From Blumeriella jaapii (lineage: Eukaryota > Ascomycota > Leotiomycetes > Helotiales > Drepanopezizaceae), in the NCBI GenBank assembly GCA_009599575.1, contig VWND01000001.1:1240001-1304000 (forward strand): DNA of 64,000 nucleotides. The letters are read 5' to 3'. Below, in pieces: positions 22,943 to 35,200 of the stretch (its first letter is position 1; every line of letters begins with the position of its first letter). Made by a program: the position numbers and the translations under genes. Below the pieces are notes generated by a model, which was not told the origin of the DNA, did no database searches, and saw only the letters and a list, made by a program, of their open reading frames with translations.

Positions 22943-25319
22943 ATGTCGAACCCCATAATTATCTCCCGGACGCAGCCTGTCGCTATAGCATCTCGAAGAC
23001 CCCGTCAATTGGAGCCCTCTGTCGAGATTTCCAGCAGTCAACACATGAACGGCAGAGCACATTCGCCGGCAAGTACGAGCAGTACATCTTCTGGAGATTC
23101 TGCGACCATTGACAGAAGCCGAAAGAACAGGCCGTGCGATGCGTGCACGAAAAGGAAAAGTCGATGTGTGATCAACGAGGGGCAGACAAGCTGTGTGCTC
23201 TGTTGTCAGTTCCACACACAGGAGTGTACTTTTCTGCAGAGTCCTCAACCACGAAAAAGGAAATTGAACACTGACGGCAAGGAGGAATCGGTGGCCAAGA
23301 GAAGGTAAAAAAAATCCCAATTCTTTAACTGATATATGTTTTGACGGGACTGCCTACTTTCCAACTTCACCTGGCGCCGAGGTTCGCAATGGCTAATATC
23401 GCACGTCTAACAGATCTCCGGATCGAACCGATGACATTAGGAGACGGCTAGCTGATTCGAGCTCGAGTACGGGAGCAACCAATTCGCTAATTGAGGAAAT
23501 GGCCAACATCGGAGGACCGATACAACTAAAGCGAACCTTAGGGCTTCAGGACGACCGCTACAGCCAGTACATTGGGCCAACAACCGATTTTGAGCCATCG
23601 CTCATAGATCTCTCTCCATTTGATCCTCAAGACGAGAGTCTATTATCGAGAGGGATTCTGAGGAAAGTCAGCAATGTGGATACTTTCCTCATGCTTCCAG
23701 ACAACACCACCCCTGGATATGAGCATGTCATCGATGATGCGGACGCAATCGAGGCCATTGTGTCACCGCATGGACCCGCGCTTCTCGAGTTATATTTCCA
23801 GATCATTCACCCGAACTTCCCCATTCTCCAGAAAGTGGTTTTTTACGAAAAGTACAAACGTTCCCACCGCGAGTTCTCACCCTCGATTCTGGCCGCCGTG
23901 TACATTCTAGCTATCAACTGGTGGGACCACAGCGACGAACTTGTCGGCCTTCCCAAGCCCGATGTCGAGGAGCTGGAACGACTCGCAAGAGTTACTCTGG
24001 CTGACGCCATGTATCGACCCAAGCTGTCCACAGTTCAGGCTGGCTTACTGCTTTCTCAAAGGCCCGAAGGGGATCAATGGGCACCCACAGGCCAGCTAGT
24101 CGCGATTGGTCAAGAGCTGGGACTTCATTTGGACTGTTCCAATTGGAAGATTCCGCCGTGGGAGCGAGGGTTACGCAAACGCCTCGCGTGGGCCTTGTAC
24201 ATGCAAGACAAGTGGGGTTCACTTGTTCATGGTAGACCTTCTCATATCTTCGCTTCCAACTGGGCCGTTCAACCTCTTTCACCCAACGACTTTCCCGATG
24301 TCGAGTTCGATGAGTCCGACGTCGAAGTGAGTACGGAGTACGAAAGAGGGCGTTTGCTCTTCACCCAGATGATTGTCCTGTCTCAGATCCTGGCCGAAGT
24401 GTTGGATACCTTTTACACCTTGCAAGCCATAGCAGCTGTTACTCAAGCTGGCTCTCAAGGCCCTCAACTCGTACTTCAGCTCGCCAAGCCCGTGCAACTG
24501 AAGCTCAAGGAATGGTTCGCAGCCCTCCCGCCGTGTTTACGTATGGATTCCACCGCAGCTCCAGCAAACAACAAGCAACTCGTATCAACGGGCTCCCTTT
24601 ACCTCGCCTATTTCGCCACGGAAATTACCCTCCATCGCCGCATCATCCGGTCCCTTGGGCCAAGTCCAATCGCCCCAGACACAAAACCTCCTCTAGATCC
24701 ATATATCGTCCACATCTGTCGCAGCGCTGCCAAAACACGTCTCATATCAGCCATGGACTTCGTCAATCGCCTCACCTCCTGCCATCTCCGCTCCTTCTGG
24801 TACTTTGCGTCCAAGACCAATTTCGCCTTGATAGGGACATTTGGCTCGTTGCTCTGGGCCACCGCACCCGGTAGAGAGGAGGCAGAATGGTACCGAAGGA
24901 GGCTAGGCGAGTATCGATGGACCCTCGGTGTGTCCTGCAAGGGCGGCGGATCTGAAGGCAGCGGCAATGCCCGCCTCACGGAGTTCGCGATGAGCATGCT
25001 TGACACCTCGACAGGCCTACTCAAGTCTCTCCCCGAGAAGCCGGCGCTGAGTCGCGCCGGGAGCGAGGCGGAGATTCTCGGCGGGCAGCAGAGACACGGG
25101 AGCTTGGTTCAGAGCTATAGTTACGGGTCGTTCTTCAGTGGACGTGGGTTAGGCATTGGCGCTGCGAGAGATGGCAGCGTAGGCAGATATGGTGTCGATA
25201 GAGACGCCGACACCGACGCGGGACTGGCGATGGAGAGTGGACTTGCAAGCCCGAGCACGAGTGTGAGCGACTCGAGTGAGGAGAGTGTGAGTGCCTATGA
25301 GGCTTTTCATGCACCGTAG
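22943..25319 (+). CDS. Zn2Cys6 transcription regulator, TamA/Dal81-like
   Basis: A nuclear Zn(II)2Cys6 regulator of 755 residues from two exons, 22943-23304 and 23414-25319, with a 109-bp intron ending CTAACAG; the junction keeps frame (AKRR/SPDR). The binuclear zinc cluster uses Cys65, 68, 75, 84, 87 and 95 (CX2CX6CX8CX2CX7C) and is followed by a basic QSPQPRKRK linker. A fungal_trans middle domain spans about 200-500, with LLELYFQIIHPNFPIL, and WERGLRKRLAWALYMQDKW. The region after 600 is Gly/Ser-rich. The cluster plus QSPQPRKRK linker reminds me of TamA (Dal81 in yeast), a co-activator of nitrogen-source genes; that identity rests on memory of the motif and is moderate. Its neighbour upstream is an amide hydrolase, which would suit a nitrogen role, but this is inference. 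Confidence 0.85.
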
Positions 25320-26740
25320 GCGCAGGAAGGGTGTGGTGTTGGCAGGCGCAAGAAGGACGTCGTTCCGCTGAGGCGTTTTCGTAGGAATTGTGTTGATCAT
25401 GAGTGAAATGCCTGCTTTCTGCACATGATGCGTACTCAGCGGGTGAGTGTGGGCGGCGCGGCGGGTTGTAATATGGACGGCGTCTAGAAGTTCCGCGTTA
25501 CAGCGAGTATTGGTATCGCAAAGGGCGATACAGTAACACTAGTTTTAATCGTCGTTTGGATTCTGTGTGGTTTCTACAAGAGGCGCAGTGCCAGAAAATG
25601 TGTGATGGGAGGAGACGCACGACCTCGGCGCTATATCACGTGATACTACCACCGTTGAGGGGTACTCCCACAGCGCGATTGGGGAAAAATTACGGGAGGC
25701 TTTGAGAAGCAGCAAGATGGATGGGAATGGGAGAGGCACCTTGGTAGAGTATTGGCTATCGGACTAGAAATACTTACCTAATACTCTCTGCATTTGAGAG
25801 CATCCGCTCCGTCAGGGCTATCAGCATGGCTACATGAACCATGGTATGTTTCAACCTCGAGTGAGGGGCCTTCGAAATACCTCAGTCACCATATTCAACC
25901 CGTGCCTATCTATCTATGTGTTGCGAATCTCTTATCGGGCCCAAACCCACCGGTATCCGCCGCTCCTGCTCGTAAATCACATCAAGCCAATCCAAAGAAC
26001 CGACTACCGACGCCGTCGAGATGCCCACCCCCCTCTAACCGCCGACGGAAAATCACCATCCACTTCACGTACCCCAACACCAAACCTGAATACTGTCCAG
26101 TGGCGGGATGGCCCAATAGGCGAGTTGTCTTCGGGACAATCTGGACGGGAATGGAGAACGTATTCAACTACGTTTGTAGACTAGAACCTGGGGTTGTAGT
26201 TGGGTTTTGATGTTTTTTTTGGGCATGTTTCCTTTTTGGGTGTTCGGATTTTTTTTAGGGGTTTTGGTAGTTTTTTTGTACTTCGAGAAGTTGATCGACG
26301 TTCAAAACAAAACGAAAAGTGTTGGGTTCGGATACAGTAAATGGTACGAAAGGGTGGTCTTTACTCGGGAGTTTGTGTAATACCAAAAATCGCACTTGCT
26401 ACTGTGGGAGTACGGGTGTTCATTATCAGGGGCACATTTCTGGTATGTTCTTGATCTTTGGGTAGTGGTGGTTTTTCGTTTTTTTTTTGTTTGTTGATGT
26501 TTGATGCAGACTCGCTTAAAGCCGTTCACGTGAAAGGAAAGGAAGGCAGTCTGCATTGCCAATTTACCAGCACTGTACTCACGGGATCAGCATCAGGTAG
26601 GAGGACCGGCTAGTATTATCTTACCAAGTGCCGACACCAACCAGTCACTTCTTCTTCGTGGACCAACGATTTTCCGTATGTCTTATCTAACACATCAGTG
26701 CCCCTGCATGGAAAGAAAGTAGGGTGCTTCTGACGTCTAT
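25320..26740. other. Gene-free interval
   Basis: Between the regulator stop and the P450 stop. T-rich runs occur at 26210-26280 and near 26475. The 138- and 116-codon frames at 25794-26210 overlap in different phases and show no protein-like pattern. No gene supported. Confidence 0.55.
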
Positions 26741-28432
26741 CTACGATGACCTGGTTTTGAACCCGACGTTATAGAAACCCTGATAAAACCACGGCACCGC
26801 ATGCATCCTCATCTCATAAGATTGTCCCTCAATCAAGCTCAGCTCGTACCTACGAACTATAGTCGCGATGATGACCCGTAACTCTCTCCACGCAAACCTG
26901 TGGAAGTGTCCGTCAGCGTTTGGGCCCCAGTACCAACCCAACGATTGACACTTACTGCTCGCCGATGCACCGTCTAGAGCCTCTGGAGAACGGGTGGTAG
27001 GCTTGCTTATCGGGTTCGACCCCTTTGTAGTGCCCCAGCCAACGCTCCGGAACGAAGGCCTCTGCGTCTGGCCAGAATCGGCTGTCGTTCTGGATCGCTC
27101 CGATGGCAGGGGAGACTATGGTCTAATTTATAGGTTCAGCATTGTTCTTCAGATTCCTGTAAGACACGCGACCTACCCCGCCCGGAATCTCATAATTAGA
27201 AATCATCGTCGTCTCCGTAGCATATCGGGCAAGCCCTAAGGAAATCAGCTGCAGTCAAACACGTTTCAATGGAGCGAGCTGGCTACCTATTGTGAGGAGC
27301 GGGCGGACCCTCATGCTTTCGTAGAGCACCGCGTTCAGGTACGGCAGATCTTGGGTCTTTGCGAACGTGATGGGATCGCTTTGCGCAAGGAAAGTAGAGT
27401 CAATCTCGGCGATCAGCTTTTGAAGCTTGTCTGTGTTACTGACGAGTAATGAGAGTGTGAAAGTCAAGGTGACACCAGTAGTATCGCTTCCAGCCAGCCT
27501 GAACACAAGTCAGCAGGGACACGTGAAGGCCATTCAACCAAGATATGTGAGAAGACAAACATGAATAGAGCCATCTCTTCACGAACGTGGAGATGGGTGA
27601 AGCCATCCGGATCCGCGTCGTTGTTGTCGAGGAAGATTTGCAGAAGATCCCTCTTCTCAGGTCCCGTTTCCGCGCGTCTCTTCGAAATGATGGCGTCAAT
27701 CATGCCGTTGAACTCGTCCGACTGCGAGGACGGCATGAAAGGAAGGTATTTGAGGAATGGGAACTGCGAGTCGAGAGCTGAGCGTTTCAAGCGGTCCATA
27801 AAAATGTTCTTCAGCTTTTTGTCGTTCGACACCACCAAGTTGAAGGATCCTCCGAAGGCAGCAGCAGAGATGATATCCTGAGAATGGTCAGCTTAATTTT
27901 ATGTAGATGCTTAGCGGTTGCAAACATACAAATGCCAAATTCCCCATTAGATTCGACGCGTCGATCACAGCATAGCCATTTCCCTTGCTGCACTCTCTGT
28001 CAATGTAGCCCTTACAGACCTCTATACACTCCACTATCTGAGGCTCCAGGCCATTCAAATAGCTGATGGAGAACCCGGGAGACAGGATACGTCTCTTGAA
28101 TTCGCGTCATTAATTTAAGCATGGATATGGTCCCATCGGGGTGCCGACCTACCCTGTGCTTGTAGATAGTCTTGTCCCTCTCTGTGATCAAGCTTGAAAT
28201 GTGGGGATGGAGACGCATGGATTCGTAGAGGGGAGATTTGACGAAGTCATCCTTAATCAGAATCTTCTGTGCTGCAGACTTCGTAGCGAACATGACTTCC
28301 TTGGGACCTATGCTACATGAGTTTCTTGGATCTCGTTTTTGGGGGTGTTGAAATCAAAAACATACCGATCCGGACAACATCCCCATACTTCCTGTATAAA
28401 ATAGGCAAGACGTTCATGCCATTTCCAGTGAC

Positions 28433-28845
28433 TGTCAGGAACCAACATCACGTGTATAAGTCAGGTGATCCGCCAAGACCCTCTGCCTCCTACCAACCCT
28501 CGAATAGCACTTTCTGCGGATAGGCCGTGGAGGCCGGATAGTATTATGGGGGCTGGAGATAATATTTAAGTAAAATATTTTATAGGAGTGATTGCTAAGG
28601 AACCAGTTATTAGGGTTATATTAAGAAGGATAAAAAAAGGTCGGGATAAGGGCTGGAGAAGCATACTAAATGGGGTTCGCCTGGTTTTCTAGGAAATACT
28701 TTTTTCGAGAACTCCATTCCTTCTTTTGTATTTATATACGCCTTTTATTAGAAATGTAAAAGGTAGAGATTAGTCTGATTATCAACCCAATCTTATTTGA
28801 GCTTTACTATCTGAACTAATATTTCCCTGCCTTTTAATCCTTATA
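28433..28845 (+). repeat. Element A left LTR
   Basis: 413 bp, pairs with 43601-44013. Differences between the two copies are almost all C/T or G/A changes. Preceded by the target duplication GTGAC at 28428-28432. It ends CCTTATA where the right copy ends CCTTACA, the canonical CA end. Confidence 0.95.
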
Positions 28846-30026
28846 TTCTGATTTTTTTATTTACCGGGACGGCAGTTCGATATTATTAAAACAATCTTTT
28901 ATTATATTATTACATTTACATCGTTACTATCGATATTATAGCTTTTCGCATTCGCAAAAAACAAGCACTTCTAGCTACTTAAAAAGACCCAACATTTTCG
29001 GCTGCTTAGAAAAATCTTGTACCATCGTTTTTCTTAACGTCACCAGTTTTACCAAAGGTCGAAAATACCCTATTCTTAAGGCGCGACGACTTTCCAATTT
29101 TTTTTATCGAAGAAATCACTGAAAAAGGCCACGCTTAAAGCGATTCGGAAGGACTTTTCACCGAGACCTTGATTTATTTGATTAACGAACGAATCCGCGC
29201 CGAATAAAAAAAACGATAAACGTAGGAAAATAGAAAAAATACGAGCTAAAATAAAGCAGAAAAAAACTAAGAAAAAGGTTTACGAAACAATCAAAAGATT
29301 CGAAGAAACCAAAAAACGCCGAAACGAACTTCGAAAAAAGGTTAAACAATTTCAACGAAAACTTAACGCTTTCGAAGATATCGAAAAAAAGGTTTTTATA
29401 CTTTTTAACACCGCCCTAGCTGAAAAAAGACAGAAAATAACCCAAGCTGATAATTATTATAAAATATCTTCGGAATACTACGATAATAATACCCATTGAA
29501 AACGATCTAGCATTTTCTCTAAGCATATTATACCTCCTGTAGGAGATACAGCGAATTCGAGCCGAAAGACATCAAAAATAAAAGACTTTTTAATATATCA
29601 AAGGAAAAATACTAAAAAAGCTCAATTTTTTATTCGGCGTGCAAAGCGAAGCTTTCGCCAGGATAAAAGGATAATATTTTGTACCGATCAAAAGAAAATT
29701 GACGCCTGTGTTTTAACCTTCGACGATAAGATAGAAAAAAGATGGACCGGATACGAACGACGTTTTACGAATATTCGAACCATATAAAACGATTTTAAAA
29801 AATAAATATTAAACTTTTTGATAAATGCGGAAAATCGAGAAATCGCGGCTTCGAATTCATACGATAAAGCGAAGCAAAAAAAACATAAATCAATTAACGA
29901 TTTCGTTGCTTATTTAAATAACTTCGAATAATAATTGCAAATAACAGACGATGCGACTAGAAGAAAGATGCTTTTCGCAAAACTCCGACCTACTTTTCGA
30001 AAAGAAATTATTAAACGAAGCAATAT
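28846..30026 (+). pseudogene. Element A gag, 5' part (degraded)
   Basis: Highly Lys/Glu-rich degraded coding sequence of the structural Gag protein. It includes a long charged, coiled-coil-like stretch (about 29240-29440) and a segment reading KRWTGYERRFTNIRT (about 29730-29785). In-frame TAA/TAG codons interrupt it. The frame stops at the insertion point of element B and resumes at 31821. Confidence 0.7.
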
Positions 30027-30196
30027 TGTGACGAACCTCATATATTTCCCTTAAGATACAGACAGAAAGCTGAAAGGAAGGAAGCTCGGGGCGAACTATA
30101 TACACTGTAGAACCCCCTACCCCTGGCGCTACGCCAGAACTGTAACGGAAGACTGAAGAGCCGAAAGCCGAACAGCCGAATGGCCGGGCCGTTACA
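30027..30196 (-). repeat. Element B LTR (3' LTR on the minus strand)
   Basis: 170 bp, starts TGTGACGAAC and ends GGGCCGTTACA on the plus strand; the next bases are the polypurine tract complement. Confidence 0.93.
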
Positions 30197-31651
30197 CTAC
30201 CCCCCCCTCCGAAAAAAGCTGGCCTCTCAGCTGTACAGAAAATACCGAAGGTTCGGCACACCGAAATGAAATAAACGAACGACTGCAATTGCAATCAAAA
30301 AATAAAGGAGTGAAAGAATGAAAACCACTACTGAAAACCCCATTCCGAACCGTCCGAAAACTTCTCAGCCAGTGCAGCCTGAATTTCAGCCTTATTCTTT
30401 TGGCCGAACAAACCTATTGCAGCCAATTGCTTGCTTTTCAGAATCTCAAAGCAATGGCGGGTCTGAAATTGGTGCAACTGATTGTACGGTCCCAAGCCTT
30501 TCTTTGAGCTATCGACGAAATAGAAGCCTTAGGCAGAACTGGGTCCTTCTGCTTTAGAATTGAAGTTTTATACATGTTGAATGCTTCTGAAACCTCAATT
30601 GCTTCTAGCTTATCGATACGTTCGAGCTCCTTTCGTTTCTCGATTGCGTAATTATTCATAGGGTCGCTAGCGTCGTAACGTCAGCCGGCGGGTCGGTGTA
30701 TTCGTACGCATACCGATTATCCTAGAAAAGTTGCGGGGGCGTTCCGAGGGGTGCTAAGGCCGGGCTGGCCCGAAGGGAAGAAAAAGGACCGAAATTGGCA
30801 GGGCCGAATTGACTGAAAGGGCCGAAATTGACTAAGTCGAAAACTCGAACCAATTGAACGTTGCAAAAGTGCAAAATGCAACCTTGATAGTAGATGAATC
30901 CATATAGCCCCGGAATAGCCTTTTCATCGGGTCGGCTAAACCAATCCGAAAGGTCGATTCGTACTTAAACTTTCGATTTGAAGGGTAACAAAGTTTGACT
31001 GGATTTTCAGGCTCCACCGAAATTGTCAGGTTTGGGTAAATACGGCCTGGGCCGACGATTTTCGGTAAGATCGCCGGTTCGGAGAAAGGTGAAAGATTTT
31101 CAAGCTGCTGCTCAGGTTCCAAGATGCGTTGTTGTTGCAATTGAATAGAACTGGCAGAGCTGTTCAGAAAGTGGTGTAAACATAGCTATGACGTAGCTAG
31201 TCTAGAAACGAAAGAACAAAGGGGAGGTTGGCGCTGTAGTAGCTGTGGGGGTGCTTTTGGGTCGGAAGCACCAAGTTATCGGTGGGAGTAGTCGTATTGA
31301 AGTATTGTAAGGCGGTGCACGCTAGTATGGCGGTAGCGTACGAGAAGGTGCAATAATCGTAGTAGTAGAAAGTAGGTAGGTGGCGCAATTGATCGGAAGC
31401 GCCTGAAACAATAAATTTCGGAAGGTGAAAGAATGGTGCGAGAGGTCGGATACACCGGAAACAATATAATGGCGAGAGTTGTAGTCGATAAAAGGGCAAT
31501 AACCAATAATCAATAAATGGGCATCCGCAGATCCCGAACAATAAAAGTGCGCCCGCAGGCCAATAAACCAATAATCAATGAACCAATATCAATAAAGTCA
31601 ATAATCAATAATCAATAATACGACGTCACTCCGAACGAAGGGTCTGTATAG

Positions 31652-31820
31652 TGTGACGAACCTCATATATTTCCCTTAAGATACAGACAGAAAGCTGAAA
31701 GGAAGGAAGCTCGGGGCGAACTATATACACTGTAGAACCCCCTACCCCTGGCGCTACGCAGAACTGTAACGGAAGACTGAAGAGCCGAAAGCCGAACAGC
31801 CGAATGGCCGGGCCGTTACA
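31652..31820 (-). repeat. Element B LTR (5' LTR on the minus strand)
   Basis: 169 bp, identical to 30027-30196 apart from one missing C in the CGCTACGC(C)AGAAC stretch. Confidence 0.93.
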
Positions 31821-31897
31821 AATATTGCAGCTACAAGCTCGCACGAAGAATTGGTATTAATCGCTCGTCGTATCGAAAGTGCTAATAAAATCATCAG

Positions 31898-32166
31898 TGT
31901 GACGATTCATTTTGTTGCCACCTCTCGTGTTATTCCAGCAACTACGTATAGCTGCAAGCTCCCTGGTCTCCTGGTGGGTCTTTTTATCAACTGTGGAAAT
32001 TATTCATATATATAAGACTTTTTTTTTTTAGCAACTTCTGCTTTTTGCAGTTGTTAATTTTAAGTAAATATTTTTGTTATAGAATCAAAGGCTCGTTTTT
32101 TATATTATATAAACACGGCGACCAGTTGATTAATTTTTTAGCCTTTCGATTGATTAAATCGTTATA
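31898..32166 (+). repeat. Element C left LTR (more degraded)
   Basis: 269 bp, starts TGTGACGATT and ends TCGTTATA. Aligns base for base with the right LTR; the differences I read are transitions, mostly C to T on this copy. Confidence 0.93.
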
Positions 32167-32299
32167 TTATTAACAACTTTTTTTTTACGCTAGCGACGGC
32201 GTAAATTATTTTTTTTTTCGAATTTTTTACGGGTCATATTAAAATGATCGACCGGTCGTAAAAAGGCTTATTTTCGCACTTCGCGAAAAATAGCTTTTA

Positions 32300-35200
32300 T
32301 TTAACGATTTTTTTTTTAGCAAAGCTTTTCAGCTTCTGCTATTACACCTTAACCTTTTTTTTTTTAATCAGCGAAAAAGCAGCTTTTCCCAGAAGCTTTT
32401 TTTTTTGAAAAACAGTTTTTTTTTCCGAAGAAAAAAAAATAAAAAAAAAAGCAGAGCGCTAATTATTTCGCTTGCCACTTTTTTACAGTTTAGCGCTGAA
32501 AACATTTAGTTAAGATTTTTGCAAAATCAATTGAAGAAAACGCAAAAGCGTAAACGATAACTTTTGGAAATTATACGATTGCGACAGACCTTTTAATTAA
32601 AGCGTTTGATAAAATCTATCGAACGTGCTTTTGCTAGTCGCGAATCCGCTGCTTTTTTTCGCAACGTTTCATTTTAATCAACAGACGCTGCAGACCAATT
32701 TTCACGCTTTTCGCGAACTTTTTTTGAATTTTTTTATAACGGCCAAGATTTTAGCGCGCTTTTTAAACGCTATGATTTTTATTTATTTGCTGACTTTCGA
32801 TTAGCTCGTATAAAACGCGTTTCGAATTTTGAATTTAAACTAAATAATAGTAAAGATTATAAAGCACGTTATTAAAAGATTAGAATTTTCGATAATCTCG
32901 AATTTTATTACGACTATTTCGTTGGCGATCGATTTCGCAAGAATTATATATTCGATCAAACCGAAGGCGTGGCAAAAGAGTTTTTTACTCCGCGTATCTT
33001 AGACCGTTCCGATTTTATTTTTTTCGAAGAATTAATAAAAAAAGTCGCCGATTTCCTGGCCGATTTTTTAAATATTCAAAGGGCCGAAAACGAGTTTAAA
33101 ATATTTGTAATAAATACGCACGACGATTTTTGGCGGTTTTATTTGCGATTTTTTATTTTCGCAGCAAACGCTTAAATACGGATTAACAAACAGCTTCGAA
33201 ACGCTTTTCGCGACAAAATACTAAAGCGTTTATAAAAAAAGCTGCATTTAGAATAAGCGCGTATAACGACTTTTAAAGATTGGCTTACCGCCGTCCGATA
33301 AAAAGAATAAGATTAGTTGGCAAAACGAATTTTATACGCGAATCGCTTTTTAATTAAATTTATTATTTATTAAAATGGTAGGTTTTTAACCAAAGCGTAC
33401 TACGAATTAAATCGTACGTACGAAAGTCGTTTTAATGCTTTATAGGCTTTTTTTCAACCTTTTGTTTTTTCTTTTTTTTTACGCCAGAACGCTTCTTTTG
33501 GCGTTTTTCTTTTTCGATCGGACCAACGATAACGTTCGTTTTTTATTTTATATCAGAAAGTTCAAAAAGGCTAATTTGCGCGACTTTTTACGGGCCGATC
33601 TTCGGTTTTATTTAAAAGTCTTTTTAAATTGGTAAATGTAAACGAAATCGAACCGGCCGAAAATTCGCTTTTTAATAATAGTAGTAAAAACGAAAACTTT
33701 TTTTCAGACGATTTTTAAAACGTATACGAAAAAGTTAAAAGCTTTTTCGCTAGTCGGAAAAACGCCTAGGTTTAAGCAAAGCTTTTTTTTTGGACGTATT
33801 ACGCGATATGCGTTATTTAACGTTCGGAAGCTTTTTAATGGCGATTTATTAACAATTTCTATTATATTTACTAAAAATGGCTTTTCGTATAAAATAAAAG
33901 CGCTCGCCGACTTTAAAGCGAACGGTTATGCGTTGATCGATTCGACGCTGATTAAATTCTTTTTTTTTTTTTTAAAACTTTTGATTTAACCTTTTCCGGC
34001 TTTTTTTTTTGTAAAAAAGTATAATAAAGCTCGTGGCTATTTAATTATATATTTTACGCTTTTCAATTTTATTATTAATAACCGAATACAATCGTTTACT
34101 TTTTTTTTGATTATTAATTTCGGAAATTATAATATGATTTTAAAAAAAGCTTGGTTGGCCGAATATTAAGTTTTATTAAATTATAATAAACGCAAGTTTT
34201 ATTAGCCGAAATCTTATTTTTTTACAGTTTTTTACGCTCGTTGTATTAAAGTTTTTTATTTGCATTTTCGAAAGATTTAATTTCGCTATTAAAACGACGC
34301 TATAAAACGTGACAAAAACTTTAATTAATTATAGCAGGCCTACGACGCTGTGCGGAGCGCGAAAAGGTCGAATTTTACTCGCGGTGCCAATTTCGATAGC
34401 GACGCCAGTGGGATAATATAAAAAATCATATTATTATCTTTTCAGGCTGACGATTCCTTTTCTATTATTTTTTTTTTTTTTTTTTTTTCTTTTCGTCAGA
34501 ATAGCTTTTTCGTTTTACGAAAAACAATTATATTAAAAACCGAAAAAAGGCTTTCGCCGCGATAGCCTTTCAGCTTAATATAATCGATAATTTAAATAAG
34601 CAACTTTTATTTTTTGGACTTTTTAAACGATTAATTCGAAAACGAGTTTTTTAATTTACTACTTACCCAATTTCCATCTGCTAAATTATTACGCACGCTT
34701 TTAAATTGATTTTCAGAAAAAAAGCAGTTGAAGTGTTTTTAATTTTTTTATACGAAATCGACAAAATACTAGACGATCTTACGTATAATACTTTTTTTAA
34801 AATTCAATCTTATAGTTTTTTCGAACGTTTCAAAACTAATAAAATATCGATTTCGACCTTTTTAACTAACTTAGCAGAGCTAATTTCGAATAAACTTTTT
34901 TTCGAATCTTTTCCCCCGGAGTATAAAAACTTCGAACACGTGTTTTCTAAAGCCGCCAGCAACGAGCTAGCTTTTCACCGGCTTTACGATCATAAAATCG
35001 AGCTTATTGTAAATAAAAAAAAGCTAAAATATACTTTTTTGTATAAAATGTCGATTCTAAAGCTCGAGATTATTAAAATTTATTTGCAAAATAATTTTAA
35101 CAAAAGTTTTATCGAACTTTTTATCGCTTTTCGCTGCTTTAATGCTTTTCGTTAAAAAACCCGACGGTTTACTGCGTTTTTGTATCGATTATCGAGCTTT

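Larger units (their letters stand above)
30027..31820 (-). mobile_element. Element B: young non-autonomous LTR element
   Basis: A 1794-bp insertion with terminal repeats 30027-30196 (170 bp) and 31652-31820 (169 bp) that differ by a single base. It has perfect target duplication AATAT (30022-30026 and 31821-31825). On the minus strand the interior ends in a G-rich purine tract GGAGGGGGGGTAG directly before TGTAACGG, the usual polypurine-tract/3' LTR junction, so it is oriented right to left. The 1455-bp interior has no reverse transcriptase or integrase; short minus-strand frames at 30832-31140 and 30438-30659 may be Gag remnants. Base composition is normal, unlike the surrounding AT-rich elements. 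It fits a TRIM/LARD-type element mobilised in trans. Confidence 0.9.

Noticed and set aside
25794..26210. 138- and 116-codon overlapping frames after the regulator gene
   Set aside because: Two phases open at once, no motif, no conserved start; taken as chance frames.
30027..31820. Element B as a DNA transposon with terminal direct repeats
   Set aside because: TG...CA ends, 5-bp duplication and a polypurine tract next to one repeat are LTR-element features; no inverted repeats or transposase.
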